DNA of 64,000 nucleotides from Megamerina dolium (taxonomy: Eukaryota; Arthropoda; Insecta; Diptera; Megamerinidae). Shown piece after piece: positions 1 through 12,439 of this stretch (the first letter of the stretch is position 1; each line of letters starts with the position of its first letter). Location: assembly GCA_963854835.1 (NCBI GenBank), contig OY978525.1, positions 114,155,018 to 114,219,017 of the forward strand, in the 5' to 3' direction. The translations under genes and the position numbers were made by a program. The notes below the pieces were generated by a model. That model had not been told where the DNA came from. It was given only the letters and a program-made list of their open reading frames with translations, and ran no database searches.

Positions 1-1739
1 GTCCATTCGCAAAAGGGGATTTATCCCCCTTATCCGCCTCTGACTACGCCACTGTTCTCATAGAAGTATATTTTTTGAAAAATTGCCATTTTTAACTCAA
101 CATGAACTAATCATAAGAATGAATGCTGTTCTTGGAATAGCAAAATTTATTAGAAGTCATTTCATAAAAAAAAAATCAATTAAAATCCAACTGCTCAGTT
201 GATTGCTCTGAAAATGCATACGCTATCGAAACTATAAAAAAAAATTAAAATTTGTTATATTAAAATAAAAACTACACATTCTAAATTCCTCTAAATTCGC
301 ACATCATTTTCGTTTCAAATAAAAAACAATTTTTAGTTCAATATAACTCATACGCCCCAGTGCCCACCAAATATGACCATTATGCCGTCAGTAGGTAACA
401 ATACAATAGCTACTTAAGAAAATTTATTAGAGATTTATAAATGAAGCTCACAAATAAATACATTATTAACATATAATCTCTGTAAAGTTAATCCATTAAA
501 GTCAAAAAGCCTAAAAATATACAAACAAAAATATAAGTAAATATTTAAATGTAATGGAAGTGGTCAAACAATATGCAAAATTTGTCTAAAATAACTACAA
601 CTCGTAAAATAACAATTACATTATACGTACGATGAAAAGCGGCATATGTATATACAAATGTTGAAAGTCAAGAATAAATTAAGATAGAGTAAGACGGTGA
701 GAGAGAGAGATATAGAGATTTAACGATGAAATGAGAGCGAGAAGGAAGGTAGTGAAATGAATTTATTTATTTACTAAGCGATAAGACATTAAAAGGCTTC
801 TAAGGCTTTGTGAGTCTTAATGCCCTTAAGCTCATCTAAGTCATGTTGAATCAGTTTAGTTGACTCACAAATGAATGTGAAAGCACAAAGGGATCAGTAA
901 ATATTGCAAAATAAATGGACAACAATAATAACAACAATAATAAGAAACTATGCAGCGATAGATGTTGAGGCGTCAAAGAGAAATAGCTTAAAATAAGGAC
1001 TGAATGAAATCGAATAAGAAGAAGCTATCAAAAAGTATGCAGTAGTCATATAGTAATGACTGAGCAGAGAGAATCATCGAATAAAGCGTAGAAATTGTAT
1101 TGAATGCTATTGTACTTGATATAATATGCATATGTATATTGTATATCTTTATATAAATGTAAATTTGTATGTATAGGCATGAATATATGCCTATACATAC
1201 AGTTTTATATGTACCCATCGAATCGAATATATGAACAAATATATTTATTTACTTATTACTACAACAAAAATAGGAAATGAGCATCCTTAGCCGATTTCCG
1301 TTTTCAATTTGATTTTCATTCGATTATGTACATATTTGTACAAGAACAGCTTGACTCGAATTTGTGAATTTTTCTGCAAGGAAATATTGTAAAACAAAAT
1401 ACTAAGCCTAATGCTATATACAATATATGTATTGTATTATATTATCTATAGGCTAAGTGTAATTTTTTGACAATATCTTATTTTATTCTATATATAGCAT
1501 AAATATACATAATACATGCTACGAATTACTAGAGGGCGTTTGTTTAATTTATTTATTTATTATTTTTTTTTTCTCTCAATCCTTTTGATTTACTTTCAAT
1601 ATATTGTATAAAAGTACTTATTGCATATGCTATAACGTTTGTGGTACTCTTACTTCCTTTATGACTTAGAGTACACCATAATATACATCAATCAATTAAT
1701 AATACTGCGACAAAATTTCAGGGTTAATCTCTTTTTATG
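1..1739. other. AT-rich spacer, no gene seen
   Basis: Very AT-rich non-coding sequence with many short poly-A and TATG-type runs. Short open frames here have low-complexity Ile/Tyr/Phe-rich translations and no recognisable domain. A GA-rich patch lies near 690-760. I see no transposon end or RNA gene. Confidence 0.6.
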
Positions 1740-1789
1740 GCCATATTAAATATGCAATTTTTTGCCTGAGTTTTTCTAGAATAATTCTA

Positions 1790-2440
1790 AAAAAATGGTT
1801 TTAAATCATATCGGAGCGAAATATATAGTTTGGATATGTATAATCAAATTTCACGAGGAATGATTTTATGGAATAGTTTAACCCGTTATCTCTCTCACAA
1901 AAGGCTCATTTTCACTCGATTTTGAAAATATCTGAATAAAATGGCATTTGGAAGGTCGACAGAGGGTTAAACTATTCTAAAATATTATTCACCGGAAAAT
2001 TTCACTGACAGTATACTCAGGAAAAATCTTTATACAAAGAATGAAACATGTAGTTTAGGTACATAAAGTAAAATTTCGCGAGGAATAATTTTGTAGAACA
2101 ATTTAACCCGTTAGATCTTTCACAAAAGGCTAATTTTCACTTCTTTTTGACAAAGTCTGAATAAAATGGCATTTGGGAGGTCGGCAGAGGGTTAAAATAT
2201 TCTAAAATATTATTCGCCAGAAAATTTCACTGTCGTAATTCTCAGGCAAAATCTTTATACAAAGAACGAAATATATAGTTTGGGTACATATAGTAAAATT
2301 TCACGAGGTATAATTTTGTGGCACAGTTTAACCCGTTAGCTCTCTCACAAAAGGCTCATTTTCATTTCTTTTTGACAAAGTCTGAATAAAATGGCATTTG
2401 GGAGGTCGATAGAGGGTTAAAATATTATAATATATTTCAT
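1790..2440. repeat. Tandem array, three units of 225 bp
   Basis: Three consecutive units share a body running through a TTTAACCCGTTA motif, CACAAAAGGCT, AAAATGGCATTTGG and AGAGGGTTAAA. The AGAGGGTTAA landmark starts at 1961, 2186 and 2411, so both intervals are exactly 225 bp. Units differ by scattered substitutions, so the array is not brand new. No open frame runs through it. A diverged pair of related units lies at about 4830-5170, so this is a dispersed tandem family. Confidence 0.8.
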
Positions 2441-3360
2441 TTCCTCGACTTTGTATGGGAGCCACATAATGAAGTAGGGTATGGCATGCTGATTTCATGC
2501 CAGATTATTTCTGACTTCAATATTAATCTAAGTGTCGATTATAGTTGCTCTAGGCAAAAAACTGTCGAATTTACAGTGGTTTCAATTTACAAGAAATTCG
2601 ATTATTTTGTATGGCGACTACTATCAACAGCAGGAGTGGATCGCCAGTTCCTTGTAAATCTAGTTATCCTCATAATGTTAATTCACGACTTAAATATGGT
2701 TGCTGTTCGCATAATAGTTTGTAAGTTATGGCGCTTAGAAATTTTTTTAATTTCCTGGATTTTGTATGGAAGCTATATAAAGAAGTGGGCGTGGCTTCTT
2801 GATATCATGTCAGATTATTTTAATCTGTAACATTAATTCATATTTCAAAAATGGTTGTTATAGGCAGAAGACTACCGAAGTTACAGCGGTTTTAATTTAA
2901 AAGAAATTCAGGTACTTTGTATGGGAGCTACTTTACCTACGAAGCGTGGCTCACCCATTTCCAGCGAGACTATGTAGCAGTAGAATATAACTCTACGTGC
3001 TAAATATTGTTGTCCTAGATGGTGTATTAAGTGAATTATAGAAAGTTAAAAATTTTAGACATTCCGAAGTTGGTTACTTTGATTGTTTCGTGTGGACGTT
3101 GCAGTTGAACGATCATGCCCAATGCGTAACCTTGGATCACAGATTACTCATGCCAAGTTTCGCCAAAATCATTGCACAATATTTACTCAAGTTAATGTGC
3201 GAAACAGCCTAGTGACAGCGAAATGGATCTTGTAAAATCAACTATTTAGACGACGCTGGTCAGGAATATATCTAATTTTCTATATTTCCGGACAATCTTT
3301 CAAGTGGTTACATACATCTGAACGAAATGAATATACCTTACACTCATGCAGGGTATAATT
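2441..3360 (-). repeat. Non-coding dispersed repeat (family A), copy 1
   Basis: Ends at the right with a GCAGGGTATAAT boundary. Its last 100 bp (CATCTGAACGAAATGAATAT and neighbours) are the reverse complement of the start of the repeat at 22678-23822, so the two are inverted copies of one family. The left part has sub-repeats marked by TTTGTATGG at 2450, 2606, 2761 and 2916, a period of 155-156 bp. It directly abuts the 225-bp array. No transposase-like translation is seen; the 114-codon open frame at 2486-2830 lies inside the repeat and is not taken as a gene. Confidence 0.7.
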
Positions 3361-4829
3361 AATATCGATTAGACCTTTCGAAAAGTGACCAATGATTGTA
3401 ATGTACTCGTCCATACAAGCACTTCATCATCAATTTATTTGCCAAACTTCTGTATTTCATGTATGTCGTTTATCTTTTATTCATTCATTTTGTTTTGTAT
3501 TCATTAAGGAAATATTTGTTATTCTCCTATACATATAGCTTATATGTATACTTATGTAGGTATACTTGTATACAATATAATATTACAACTGAACGTGATT
3601 TATCTTTAACCACTTAATTGTATTTACCAAGTTTGCTATACTAAACAAAATTAAGTACTATGTATGTATTGACAATGTGTACAATGGTACCTAAGTACAA
3701 GGCAGTTGTTACTAAGCAAATAACACCATATGTATGTATGTGTGGCCGTATCTAACGCCTTTCAAAATATTGCTGATGTTTCTTGAATTCGAAATATGTT
3801 ATATGTATCCTATGTATGTATTAATATTGTATTTTAAGTATCATATAATATCAGCTCGATTCATTATTGAGCTTTATATCAAATTCAGAAGAAAGTAAAT
3901 ATATTTATATTCAAATTTCACAATAAAAATAATCTAAGACCATGAATGTAAATTCCAAAAACTCTAAGAATAAAAATGGTATATACGATATATGTATATT
4001 GAAAATTCTTTATACTAATCACATCCCTTTTATGTACGTTTAACATAGAATTTAAATTAAAATGACACAAGAATAATGCAAATATCCATATATGTATATC
4101 CATATGTACATACGATATACGGTTGATTGAGTTCATAAAGTAAAAGCCTACCATACTTATGTATGTACCATGAACATGAAATTAACAGCTTTTGAAGTGC
4201 CTATTTATTATGCCACATGTGTCCAAGAAATATTTGGTCAAGAAGCAAACAACTTAAACACTCATAGACACTCATACAATATATAGAAATCTAGTCATAT
4301 ACATGTATGAAACGAAGGGCATATAATTGGTCATACATACGTACGTACAACAATGTAGAATCTTTTAACCAATATAACAAACTATTGAACGAACTAAAGC
4401 AACAACAGTTAGAATAATACAAATTGATATAATGAAAACTGTAAACGATGCATATGGCGACCGACCGACCATTCGAATGAATGTATCATATACAAACGTA
4501 CATATGTGCCCGTATAGTTAAGAAAAATATTTGCTGATAATAGCTATGAAAATAAAATGAAAATTTATATGGGTACAAGTATTTCAAATGTACGTATGTA
4601 GAATATATAGGGTGAACATTTGTCAACTATATAACGGGTGTTTTTATTTTATTTTATTTTATTTTTTTTTCTGTATGAGATCTTTCGATAGAGATATTTA
4701 TGGTTTGACAGATGATAATTGTCAAACTGTGTTGAGTTTTTTGTTCAGTAAAATTTGCCATTTATTTTCAGAAAACCTTTTTGGGTAATTTTTTTTTTTT
4801 TTTTTTTTTTTAATGCCCACGACCCACAT
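3361..4829. other. AT-rich spacer with simple repeats
   Basis: No gene or transposon recognised. It contains a (TTTTA)n tract at 4641-4670 and a poly-T run of about 24 bases ending at 4811, just before the diverged tandem-repeat units. Confidence 0.6.
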
Positions 4830-5170
4830 GATTGGTACCTACAAGGTTAAAATGATTCGAAAAAATAATCCTCAGAAGGACAAGAACTATCCTTAATATA
4901 ATTTCCTTAAAAATAAAGTACTTTCAATTTTAATTCCTTTTTTAGATATTACCTGTAACCCGTACAAGTTATTTGTCTTTGGTGGCCCATAGTGAAATTT
5001 TCTGAAGAATATTTTTGTCGAATACGTTAACCCTTGAACTCCTCCCAAATGTTGACTTATAATGAATTCTTTGAAAGAAGGTCCAAAATGACCCATGTGG
5101 GTGGTAGTTAGAGGGTTAAAATGTTCCGCGAAAATAATCCCCAGAAAATTTTAATATGGATCTCCAAAGG
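4830..5170. repeat. Diverged units of the 225-bp tandem family
   Basis: Two GGTTAAAATG landmarks, at about 4845 and 5113, are each followed by an AAATAATC(C)YCAGAA motif matching the TTATTCGCCAGAAAA stretch of the 1790-2440 array. Between them a TTAACCC motif corresponds to TTTAACCCGTTA of the array. Spacing is about 268 bp, so these are older, indel-bearing relatives. Confidence 0.5.
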
Positions 5171-7150
5171 CAAGAATTATCCTAAATGAAATTTCACATA
5201 TGATTTTTCAAATTCCATAATTCTACTTTTGACCGAAAAAATTGTGACGTAGTGGATCAGAAAGGGATTTTGTTACTGTAGTCAAATGCTATCGCTTGAG
5301 ACTGATTTCGTGCTTTCAAAAGTGTGCTTCACTGTGTAATAAAATAAACTTGCATAGGAATTATGTATAAGAGAAAAAAATTAATCGAAATTTAAATGTG
5401 GCTTTAAATTGGACACACATATGACAAATGAACAAATATATACATAAAAGTTATCAAATGAGCATAAGCTAACTTTTCACATAATAATATATTTACATTC
5501 ATATATAAATGCATATGTTATAATGTATAATATATAAATCCCGTCAGCTTATCATATGTTACAATACAAACTAAAACAAGTAACATTCATCAGCTAAACC
5601 AAACCCATATAAATCACATGCAATCATGAGTATTATTATCTTCATCATCGTCAAAATCATAATCATCATCATCATCATCACTATCAAGTTGATCATCATC
5701 TAAATGAATAAAGTACTATAATAATTTGTTCGCTTTCTCTTAAATCACATTCAGTTGATATTTTAAGTCGAATGCTGTCAATGCAAACGAATGCCACTAG
5801 CTAGCTCATCAGTGTCATCAAGTTGAATCATTCATAGATCCTTCTAAGTGTAGGTGTGTGTGTATGTAAATTATCTATGGTATGTGCAAATAGTATGTCT
5901 AATCCTCTTCAAGAAAGCTTGCAAGTTTGTATAAATATATTTATATTGCGTTGATTTTCTGACTAGCACAAAAAAACTTTCATATACAATATAGCCGCCA
6001 TCTATTGTTTTGAACATACTCGTATACGAGTACAGTGTGCAATAGCAACCAGTGATTATCACAAGAATGAGCCATGACAACGACCATTGACACATATTAA
6101 GTAGTACTAGTAGTATATACTTTAGGCAGCATTTATATTATTTTTTTTTTTTTGTCTTTTTCGTAAAACTTTAGTAAAATAATTCTGTCTACTAAAAGAT
6201 ATATTAACCTTCACCAATGTTACTTACCCATAAGCAAATTGAGATATGGTGACAATATAATCATTAATATTAAATTCGTTAAATTTAAGCTGAACCATAA
6301 AAAAAACGATATACATAATTCAAAATGATGTCCTTGTACCGTTAAGACACACATAATATTAGCAAAACTTCTTCTCGAATGTGCTTTTGAAACCGTCATC
6401 AACGTATCGTAAATGATCGACTATAGCTCAGACTGATGTCGTTCAAATATTGACACTAGAAGATAATAGGCATAAATCTAGCCAAATGCATCTATCGCAA
6501 ATAAATTTCAAGTATTAAATATACTAGAAGTGTCTAAGTGTATGGTTTATCATTTCGCTCTCATCGACAATATCGTTGAAATGAATAGTTTTCTCGCAAG
6601 ACTTGACGAAACACTATAAGGAATACTTTGATAAAGAAGAAAAATGTTATTCGTGTGTGTGTAACACTTTAGATTTCAATGCAATTAATAAATTTTTCAA
6701 TTGAATGCAAACTTTAATCGAAAATGTTGAAAAATCTCACAACAAACAATTTTATTGCCACTAAAAATAAATTTCAACTTAATAAAACTTTCAGTATATC
6801 AGCTGTCATTTACATGAGTATTGAACAACAACAAGAACAACACTATCATCAACAAGTTTTAATTGAATCTTAATGAATATTATTTTGTCAACAACATACA
6901 TATTTATATTGTTCATACATAAGTATGATCTCTAAAGTCTCATCTCAGAAAAAAATCTCATTAAAATTCTACTACCTATCTACAAATTCTGTCCAATTTG
7001 CTAATTGTTTCTAGCAACAATACGATAGTGCATCTTACACCGTCCGACAAAATCACACTTTTTTTTTGTTGTATACATAAGAAAATCCAAAAGAATTTGA
7101 AAATATACGTTTTGCGACGATTTGCTGTAGCACGTCAAAAATAAATTTTT
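5171..7150. other. AT-rich spacer, no gene seen
   Basis: Non-coding, AT-rich. The only structured element is an interrupted (ATC)n microsatellite at 5641-5702. Short frames have no domain. Confidence 0.55.
5641..5702. repeat. Interrupted (ATC)n microsatellite
   Basis: CATCAT/ATCATC runs broken by GTCAAA, AT and CTATCAAG interruptions, seen directly. Confidence 0.85.
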
Positions 7151-7179
7151 AATCGACTTAAAAATTTACACCTAGCGCT

Positions 7180-7860
7180 GAGGAAAGTTTTGTTCTGTTA
7201 TTTAAAAAAGCTCATCAATTACCCACGGAAGCTTATCTTCAATATTCTCCAGAGTGTGTAAGAAGTAGTGAAGTGTATCAAAAGTACTTTGAGCGACTTA
7301 AAAGTGGTCATTTTGATGTGAAAGGCAAATAACGCCCCAGACAGCCAAAAAGTTTGAAGACGAAGAATTGGAAACATTTCTCGATCAAGATTCGTATCAA
7401 ACACAAGAGGAACTTGCGGAATCATTGGGAGCAATACAATAAGCCATTTCAAAATGATTGAATGTACTTGAATTCGCCCAAAAACAAAAAAATTGGGTGC
7501 CATACCAATTGAAGTCGAAAGACGTTGAGCGGCGATTTTTCATGTCAGAAATGCTGCTTGAACGCCATAAAAAGAAGTCATTTTTGCATCGTATGATTAC
7601 TGGTGATGAAAAATGAATCTTTGTTGGTAACCCGAAACGTAAAATATCATATGTGAATCCCGCCCCACCAGTACAATCAACGGCAAAGCCAAATATCCAT
7701 GGCGCCAAGGTAATGCTCTGTATTTGATGGGACCAGAGGGGATTGTTTTATTAGGAGCTCCTACAAGCAAGTGTAACGATCACAGGGAACTTCTATCGAA
7801 CACAATTGATTCATTTGAAGCAAGCAATGGCCGGAATATGCGAGCAGACACAAGTCCATA
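7180..7860 (+). pseudogene. mariner (mauritiana-like) transposase relic
   Basis: Read with frame shifts, the plus strand gives a collapsed mariner transposase: a helix-turn-helix linker region (YFERLKSGHFDVKG), KKFEDEELETFLDQD, ELAESLGA, a WVPYQLKSKDVERRF block in the position of the WVPHEL motif, then RMITGDEK containing the first catalytic Asp. NPKRKISYVNP and AKPNIHGAKVMLCI follow. The tryptophan expected after ITGDEK is a stop codon, and further stops interrupt the helix-turn-helix region. The sequence loses similarity soon after the LLG/ELL region, so the second and third catalytic Asp and the 3' end are missing. No TIR was recognised at either side. The NPKRK-SYV-P signature points to the mauritiana group; that assignment is tentative. 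Non-functional. Confidence 0.8.
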
Positions 7861-8106
7861 AATTTCCATCATAACTAAGCTCGGCTCTAACTTTATTATT
7901 TTTTTTTTGCTGTCATATCCATCCATTAATATCTCCTCGCTAATATTTTCTTTGAGCATACACACGCTTTAATTCTGCCTCTTAGAGCTGCTACCTAATA
8001 TAATTAATACTTTCACAATGGCTATAAAAACTAGAATTTCGTTTGACTTCCTTGAAAAAAAATGTTTTCAAAAATGCAAATTTCAATATATCGTATATTA
8101 GAATAT

Positions 8107-9050
8107 ATTAGGTGTTCGAAAAAGTTCAGTTTGAGTTTTGACAAATTTGACCAAGAATGAAACACTTTTTTCTTACATTTGAAACGAGCTTTATTAAACC
8201 AAATATGTACCATTTTGATCCATAACCTTTTGCCATTTTTGGAATAAAGCGATTACTCCATCTGTATAGAACTTCTGGGTTTTCAGAGCAAAAAATTAGT
8301 CCAAGTGCGTTTTGCACGCTTCTATGATATTTAAATTAACACCATTAAGAGTGTTCTGAAGAGATCGAAACAAATGATAATTTGAAGGTGCAAGGTCTGG
8401 TCTATATGGAAGCCATTTTTCCATATGTATAGGACTTCTGGGTTTTCTGAGCGAAAAATTAATCCAAGTGCGTTTTGCAGGACCCTACGAAATTTAAATT
8501 TACGTTATTAAAAGAGAGTTCTACAGAGATCGAAACAAATGATAATCTGAAGATCCAAGGTCCGAGCTAGATGGTGGATGTATCAAAACTTCCCAGCCAA
8601 GCTCTCTCAGTTGCTGCCGGGTCATCAAAGATGTGTGTGGTTTGGCGTTGTCAGGATGGAACACAACAGATTTTTTGTTAATGAATTCTGTCCGTTTTAA
8701 ATTGAATTGCTTCCTTCAATCTCGTTAGGTTAATTCATGTGTTAATTCATGTGGCACCCAAACATCGAGCTTCTTTGTGTATCCAGCTTACTTCAAATGG
8801 TTGATAACTGTTTGGTGATGAATACCTAGTTCCCTAGCAACGTTCACGCTGCTTATGTGCTAGTCTAGCTCAATTTTTTGCCATGATTTCATCGACTTTT
8901 TCAGTGATTGGTCGACCACAGCGAGGTGCATTTTTAACATCAAAATTATCAGATCGAAAACGAGTAAACCACTTCGCTGCTGTTTTTTAGTTACAACATC
9001 GTCTTCGTCAACTTCAAACAATTTTTTCAACTTCCGAAGTAATTTAATGC
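8107..9050 (-). pseudogene. Internally deleted mariner (DD34D type)
   Basis: The minus strand encodes mariner transposase pieces in the correct order. An N-terminal part holds FDVKNAPRCGRP and ITEKVDEIMA (about 8880-8990). A VPHEL-region fragment lies at about 8740-8800. A C-terminal part then carries the second catalytic region (DNAKPHTSL) and a HPPSSPDL-like stretch near 8570-8690. The segment that should encode the first catalytic Asp (TGDEKW) is absent: the VPHEL region is joined directly to the downstream KEAI region. The lower-coordinate end begins after TTA with GGTGTTCGAAAAAGTT, compatible with a mariner TIR; the other TIR is not evident. A 164-bp segment near the C-terminal end is tandemly duplicated. 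Confidence 0.7.
8260..8573. repeat. Direct duplication inside the mariner relic
   Basis: Two diverged copies, 8260-8409 and 8423-8573, both run from TGTATAG(A/G)ACTTCTGGGT to GATCGAAACAAATGATAAT. ACTTCTG lies at 8271 and 8434 and GAGATCGAAA at 8361 and 8526, an offset of 163-165 bp. The copies differ at many positions, so the duplication is old. Confidence 0.75.
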
Positions 9051-10329
9051 TTTTTTTTTATTTGATATTTAATACAAATTTTTTTTTAATTTCCCAAGAA
9101 TAAGTAGTAAAATGATATGGCGCAGCTTTAGATTGAAATACAGAAGGTAGCATACGTTCAATAAAAATCATTATAACAACATGTCCATCAATAAGATCAC
9201 AGATCAATAAAAACAACAAACATCTTCATAAAAGTGTTTTTTTTGCAGTACGCTTAAATTTTTTGCAGTAATCCCAATGGATAATTTTTATAAATCAATC
9301 AAAATCAGTAGGAAATCTTTTATCTCAACTCTGTGTGACAACTCGTGTGACAACCAAATTAAGTTCATTTTGAGCAGCCATCTCAATCAAATATTGTATA
9401 TAAGTGCTGTGTATAATTGTGTATATTAGTAAAGCAAATTTTCCGCCTAATTATATGATAGCAAAAAGTATTATCATCTAACAGCAGCCAAGACATTTTT
9501 ATAAAAGCACTAATTCCTCCTCATTGGATGATTACACTCAGAAAGCAGAGGATATGTTCAATAACAAAAATTCTTATTATTTTACACACAATTATATTTC
9601 ATTTCATTTCATATAAACGAATACATCTAATATCTAGCATTCCATACAGAAATCAAACCAACGCAATAGCTATTGCCAATTAAATTAAATTTCACCTTGT
9701 TGAGAGCATATGAATTTTAAAATATTCGCACGTATGTGTACTTCTACTATATGTGTTTATGTACCTGTATGTAGCTATATAAAACGGAAACGCTATTAAA
9801 ATATCAAATTATCAACACTTAAGCTGCAAATAAAGATAATATTTACTTTATACATATTATGATGGTATGAAGCACAGAATATACGCGAATCTATTGGTAC
9901 TCGTACGAACGCGAACACATAAGAGCAAAAGTGTATAGCATTATATTTACATAAGAGCTTATGCGTGTAGTTCGTTTGTGGTAACACATTAGATTTGCTA
10001 GATTAAACTTTAATATGCTTAAGCACAAATCACAATAAGGTTATTGTAACTAACTGTATACGATACGATACATAGTAGTAACATCATATATATGTGTGTG
10101 TGTGTAGATGAACAAAGTAAAAGAAAAACATGATAGAAAAACAAACAACTTACATGTACCTATAGACTATATTTGTTTACATTACATTTGTGCGCATACA
10201 TACCCAGCAGAATGGAAGAGTTACGGCAACATTTAAATTTCTAGAAATGAAATTGAACCAGATGATTTCACTATTTGTTCAGGAATCAATAATTTTTATA
10301 AATTTATTTCGAATTGATCTTAATAAATG
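9051..10329. other. AT-rich spacer, no gene seen
   Basis: No recognisable coding, transposon end or RNA gene. A short (TG)n stretch lies near 10095-10107. Confidence 0.55.
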
Positions 10330-12045
10330 AAAGTTTATGATAAAGTCGTAAAGCCCTTATATTATCCGGTGAGCGTAGCTTGCAATGCTTACGATTGGTG
10401 GAAGTACAATTTCTCTTGACTCGTCTCTACAGATGGTTATACTGGCTGACCACACCATATGTGTCGAAGAGGCCACACATAGACCCTATATGGGTCCTTA
10501 GTGATACCAAAACGTCTAGGCCTAGTTACAAACTGTAAAGATCCTTCAATTATTTCGATTTTCATTGCGAATTTTAAGAGTGCTCTTTTGTTTATGGCCG
10601 CTACTTCAGCTTTATCGCGGATCCCCGGGTCTTCAAAGCAATTTATACGAGTTCTATAGAGCGCTGGGCAGCTGCAAAGAAGATGCTCCAGAGTCTCTTT
10701 TACACCTGACACTTTGCATCTCCTGCATCCGTCTTTCTCTATGAAACCGATCTTGTGAGCGTGGGAAGCCGTGAGGCAGTGTCCATAGTTCTGCACTCTA
10801 CTCTGTTAAGAGACCGAATCAGCTTGGAGCAGTTGTCGTTATGTAACCCAAGCATCATTTTGGCGGTCCTATAGAGGTTTATACTTCTCCACCTCCCTGC
10901 TGCTTTCCTTATGATACTTGAGCTTAGATTATTGTGACATAGTGTAATTGGTGTGTTACGCGTTTGGATATCGGGGAGAAGAACGCCTTCTTTGGTAATT
11001 CGATCGGCAATTCGATCGGCAGTCTCATTTCCCTGTATACCTTTGTGTCCTGGGTATCCAATATATCCGTAGCCTTCTACCTTCGAATAATCGTTCTAGT
11101 GTTTCTTGACACGTCAGTACATTCTTGGATCTGGTACAGTGTGCGCGATTATTGCTTTAATCGTCGCTTGACTGTCTATGCTAGAAATTAATTTTTGATC
11201 CGGCAGCTGTTCTAGTCAGAGTTAGCTTAGCTGCCATTCTTGCAGCAAAGACTTCTGCTTGCAAGACCTTGCAATATTCTGAGAGTTTGTGCGACTGGGT
11301 TATGTCCAATCCTGGACAGTGGACACCACTCCCAACCCCCTCCATCAAGAGGAAGTTAAAGGTATTGTGTTTTTTTAGTTCTAAGCCTTTACGCCAGCGC
11401 TCCTCTTCTATATAGTGTGGTATCTTCTTGACGAACCTTAAATGCGAAATCATGCTATCTGATTCTGGTGCTGTGGGTCAACAAATAGAACAGAGTCCAT
11501 ATGACCTTCTTACCAATTGCCCTGTAGCCTTCAACCTTTCAGCTGTTTTTGCAGCCAGGTTCTCTGCATAGATCTCAATTGGTGTGGCCAATTGAGTATT
11601 TTATTTAACGCAGCTGTGGGAGTTGTCTTTAGCGCGCCCCGGTTATACTCAGTGCCGCGAGTTGCTGTATTTTTTCCATAAGTTTTTAAGTAAGTTGTCT
11701 TTTTGAGTGGTTTCCACAACAGCAGTACCACGTAAAGTAGTATTGACTTGACAATTGCTGAAAAGCACTAATTCATAAGAGAGGGAGATAAGCCCCAGGT
11801 ACTGCCTAGCATCTTCCTCCGTATATAAAGTGCATTGCATGCTTTCTTCACCCTCCCCTCGACATTGAGTTTCCATAACAACTTACTGCCCAACACTACT
11901 CCTAGGTATATAGTGTGTGTAGTAAGAGTAAATGTTACACCGTTGAGCCTGGGCGGTGTCCAAGAGGGAACCTTGTACCTTTTGGTGAAGAGTATAAGGT
12001 GCATCTTTAAAGATGCTTTGTACTATTCGTTTTGTCACAAGTTTT
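10330..12045 (-). pseudogene. 5'-truncated non-LTR retrotransposon (RT end, RNase H, Zn motif)
   Basis: Minus-strand fragments follow the order of an RNase H-bearing non-LTR pol. From 12004 down to about 11650 is the end of the reverse transcriptase, with LILFTKRYKVPSWTPPRLNG, TIYLGVVLGSKLLWK and VKKACNALYIRRKMLG. From 11453 down to about 11180 is RNase H (GVGSGVHCPGLDI, QAEVFAARMAA with the catalytic Glu, LTRTAAGSKINF). From 10796 down to 10437 is a C-terminal Cys/His motif, CRRCKVSG...EHLLCSCPAL. Frames change several times and the TDGS Asp of RNase H is lost, so the copy is dead. Similarity stops near 12045, typical of 5' truncation during target-primed insertion. Clade is I/LOA/Jockey-like and cannot be settled by eye. 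Confidence 0.8.
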
Positions 12046-12439
12046 TACGTTGATTTTTCATCCAAAATATCTATTTATATCAGCAGTGGAAATTCATCTC
12101 TTTCAGCCCTGTCAATTATGGACTAGAGAGAGTTTTATAGTATCGCTAGAATTGTCAATCGTCAATTCCAAAAAAATGTTGAAGGAGACAAAATGTTTTC
12201 ATGGATTTCGAGTTTGAAATACAACAACAATAGAGTATGAAATGATAGAAATGAAGTGAAAATAATATGCGTTGAATTAATACGTAATGTTTCAACGAAG
12301 CATTAGCCTGCTGGGTATATATAAATAAATATTTTACATACAATTATGGTATATACCTAGACATATTCTTCGTCGATGCTTATAACATCTTTATGTTTTA
12401 GCGTAGTCGTTTGTTTATACATATTAGAGCAGTTGTTAA
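12046..12439. other. Spacer between two transposon relics
   Basis: AT-rich sequence with no recognised gene; it joins the truncated 5' end of the non-LTR element to the truncated 5' end of the DD41D transposon. Confidence 0.5.

Noticed and set aside
2486..2830. 114-codon open frame on the plus strand
   Set aside because: Falls inside the non-coding family A repeat; no similarity to any protein domain I know.
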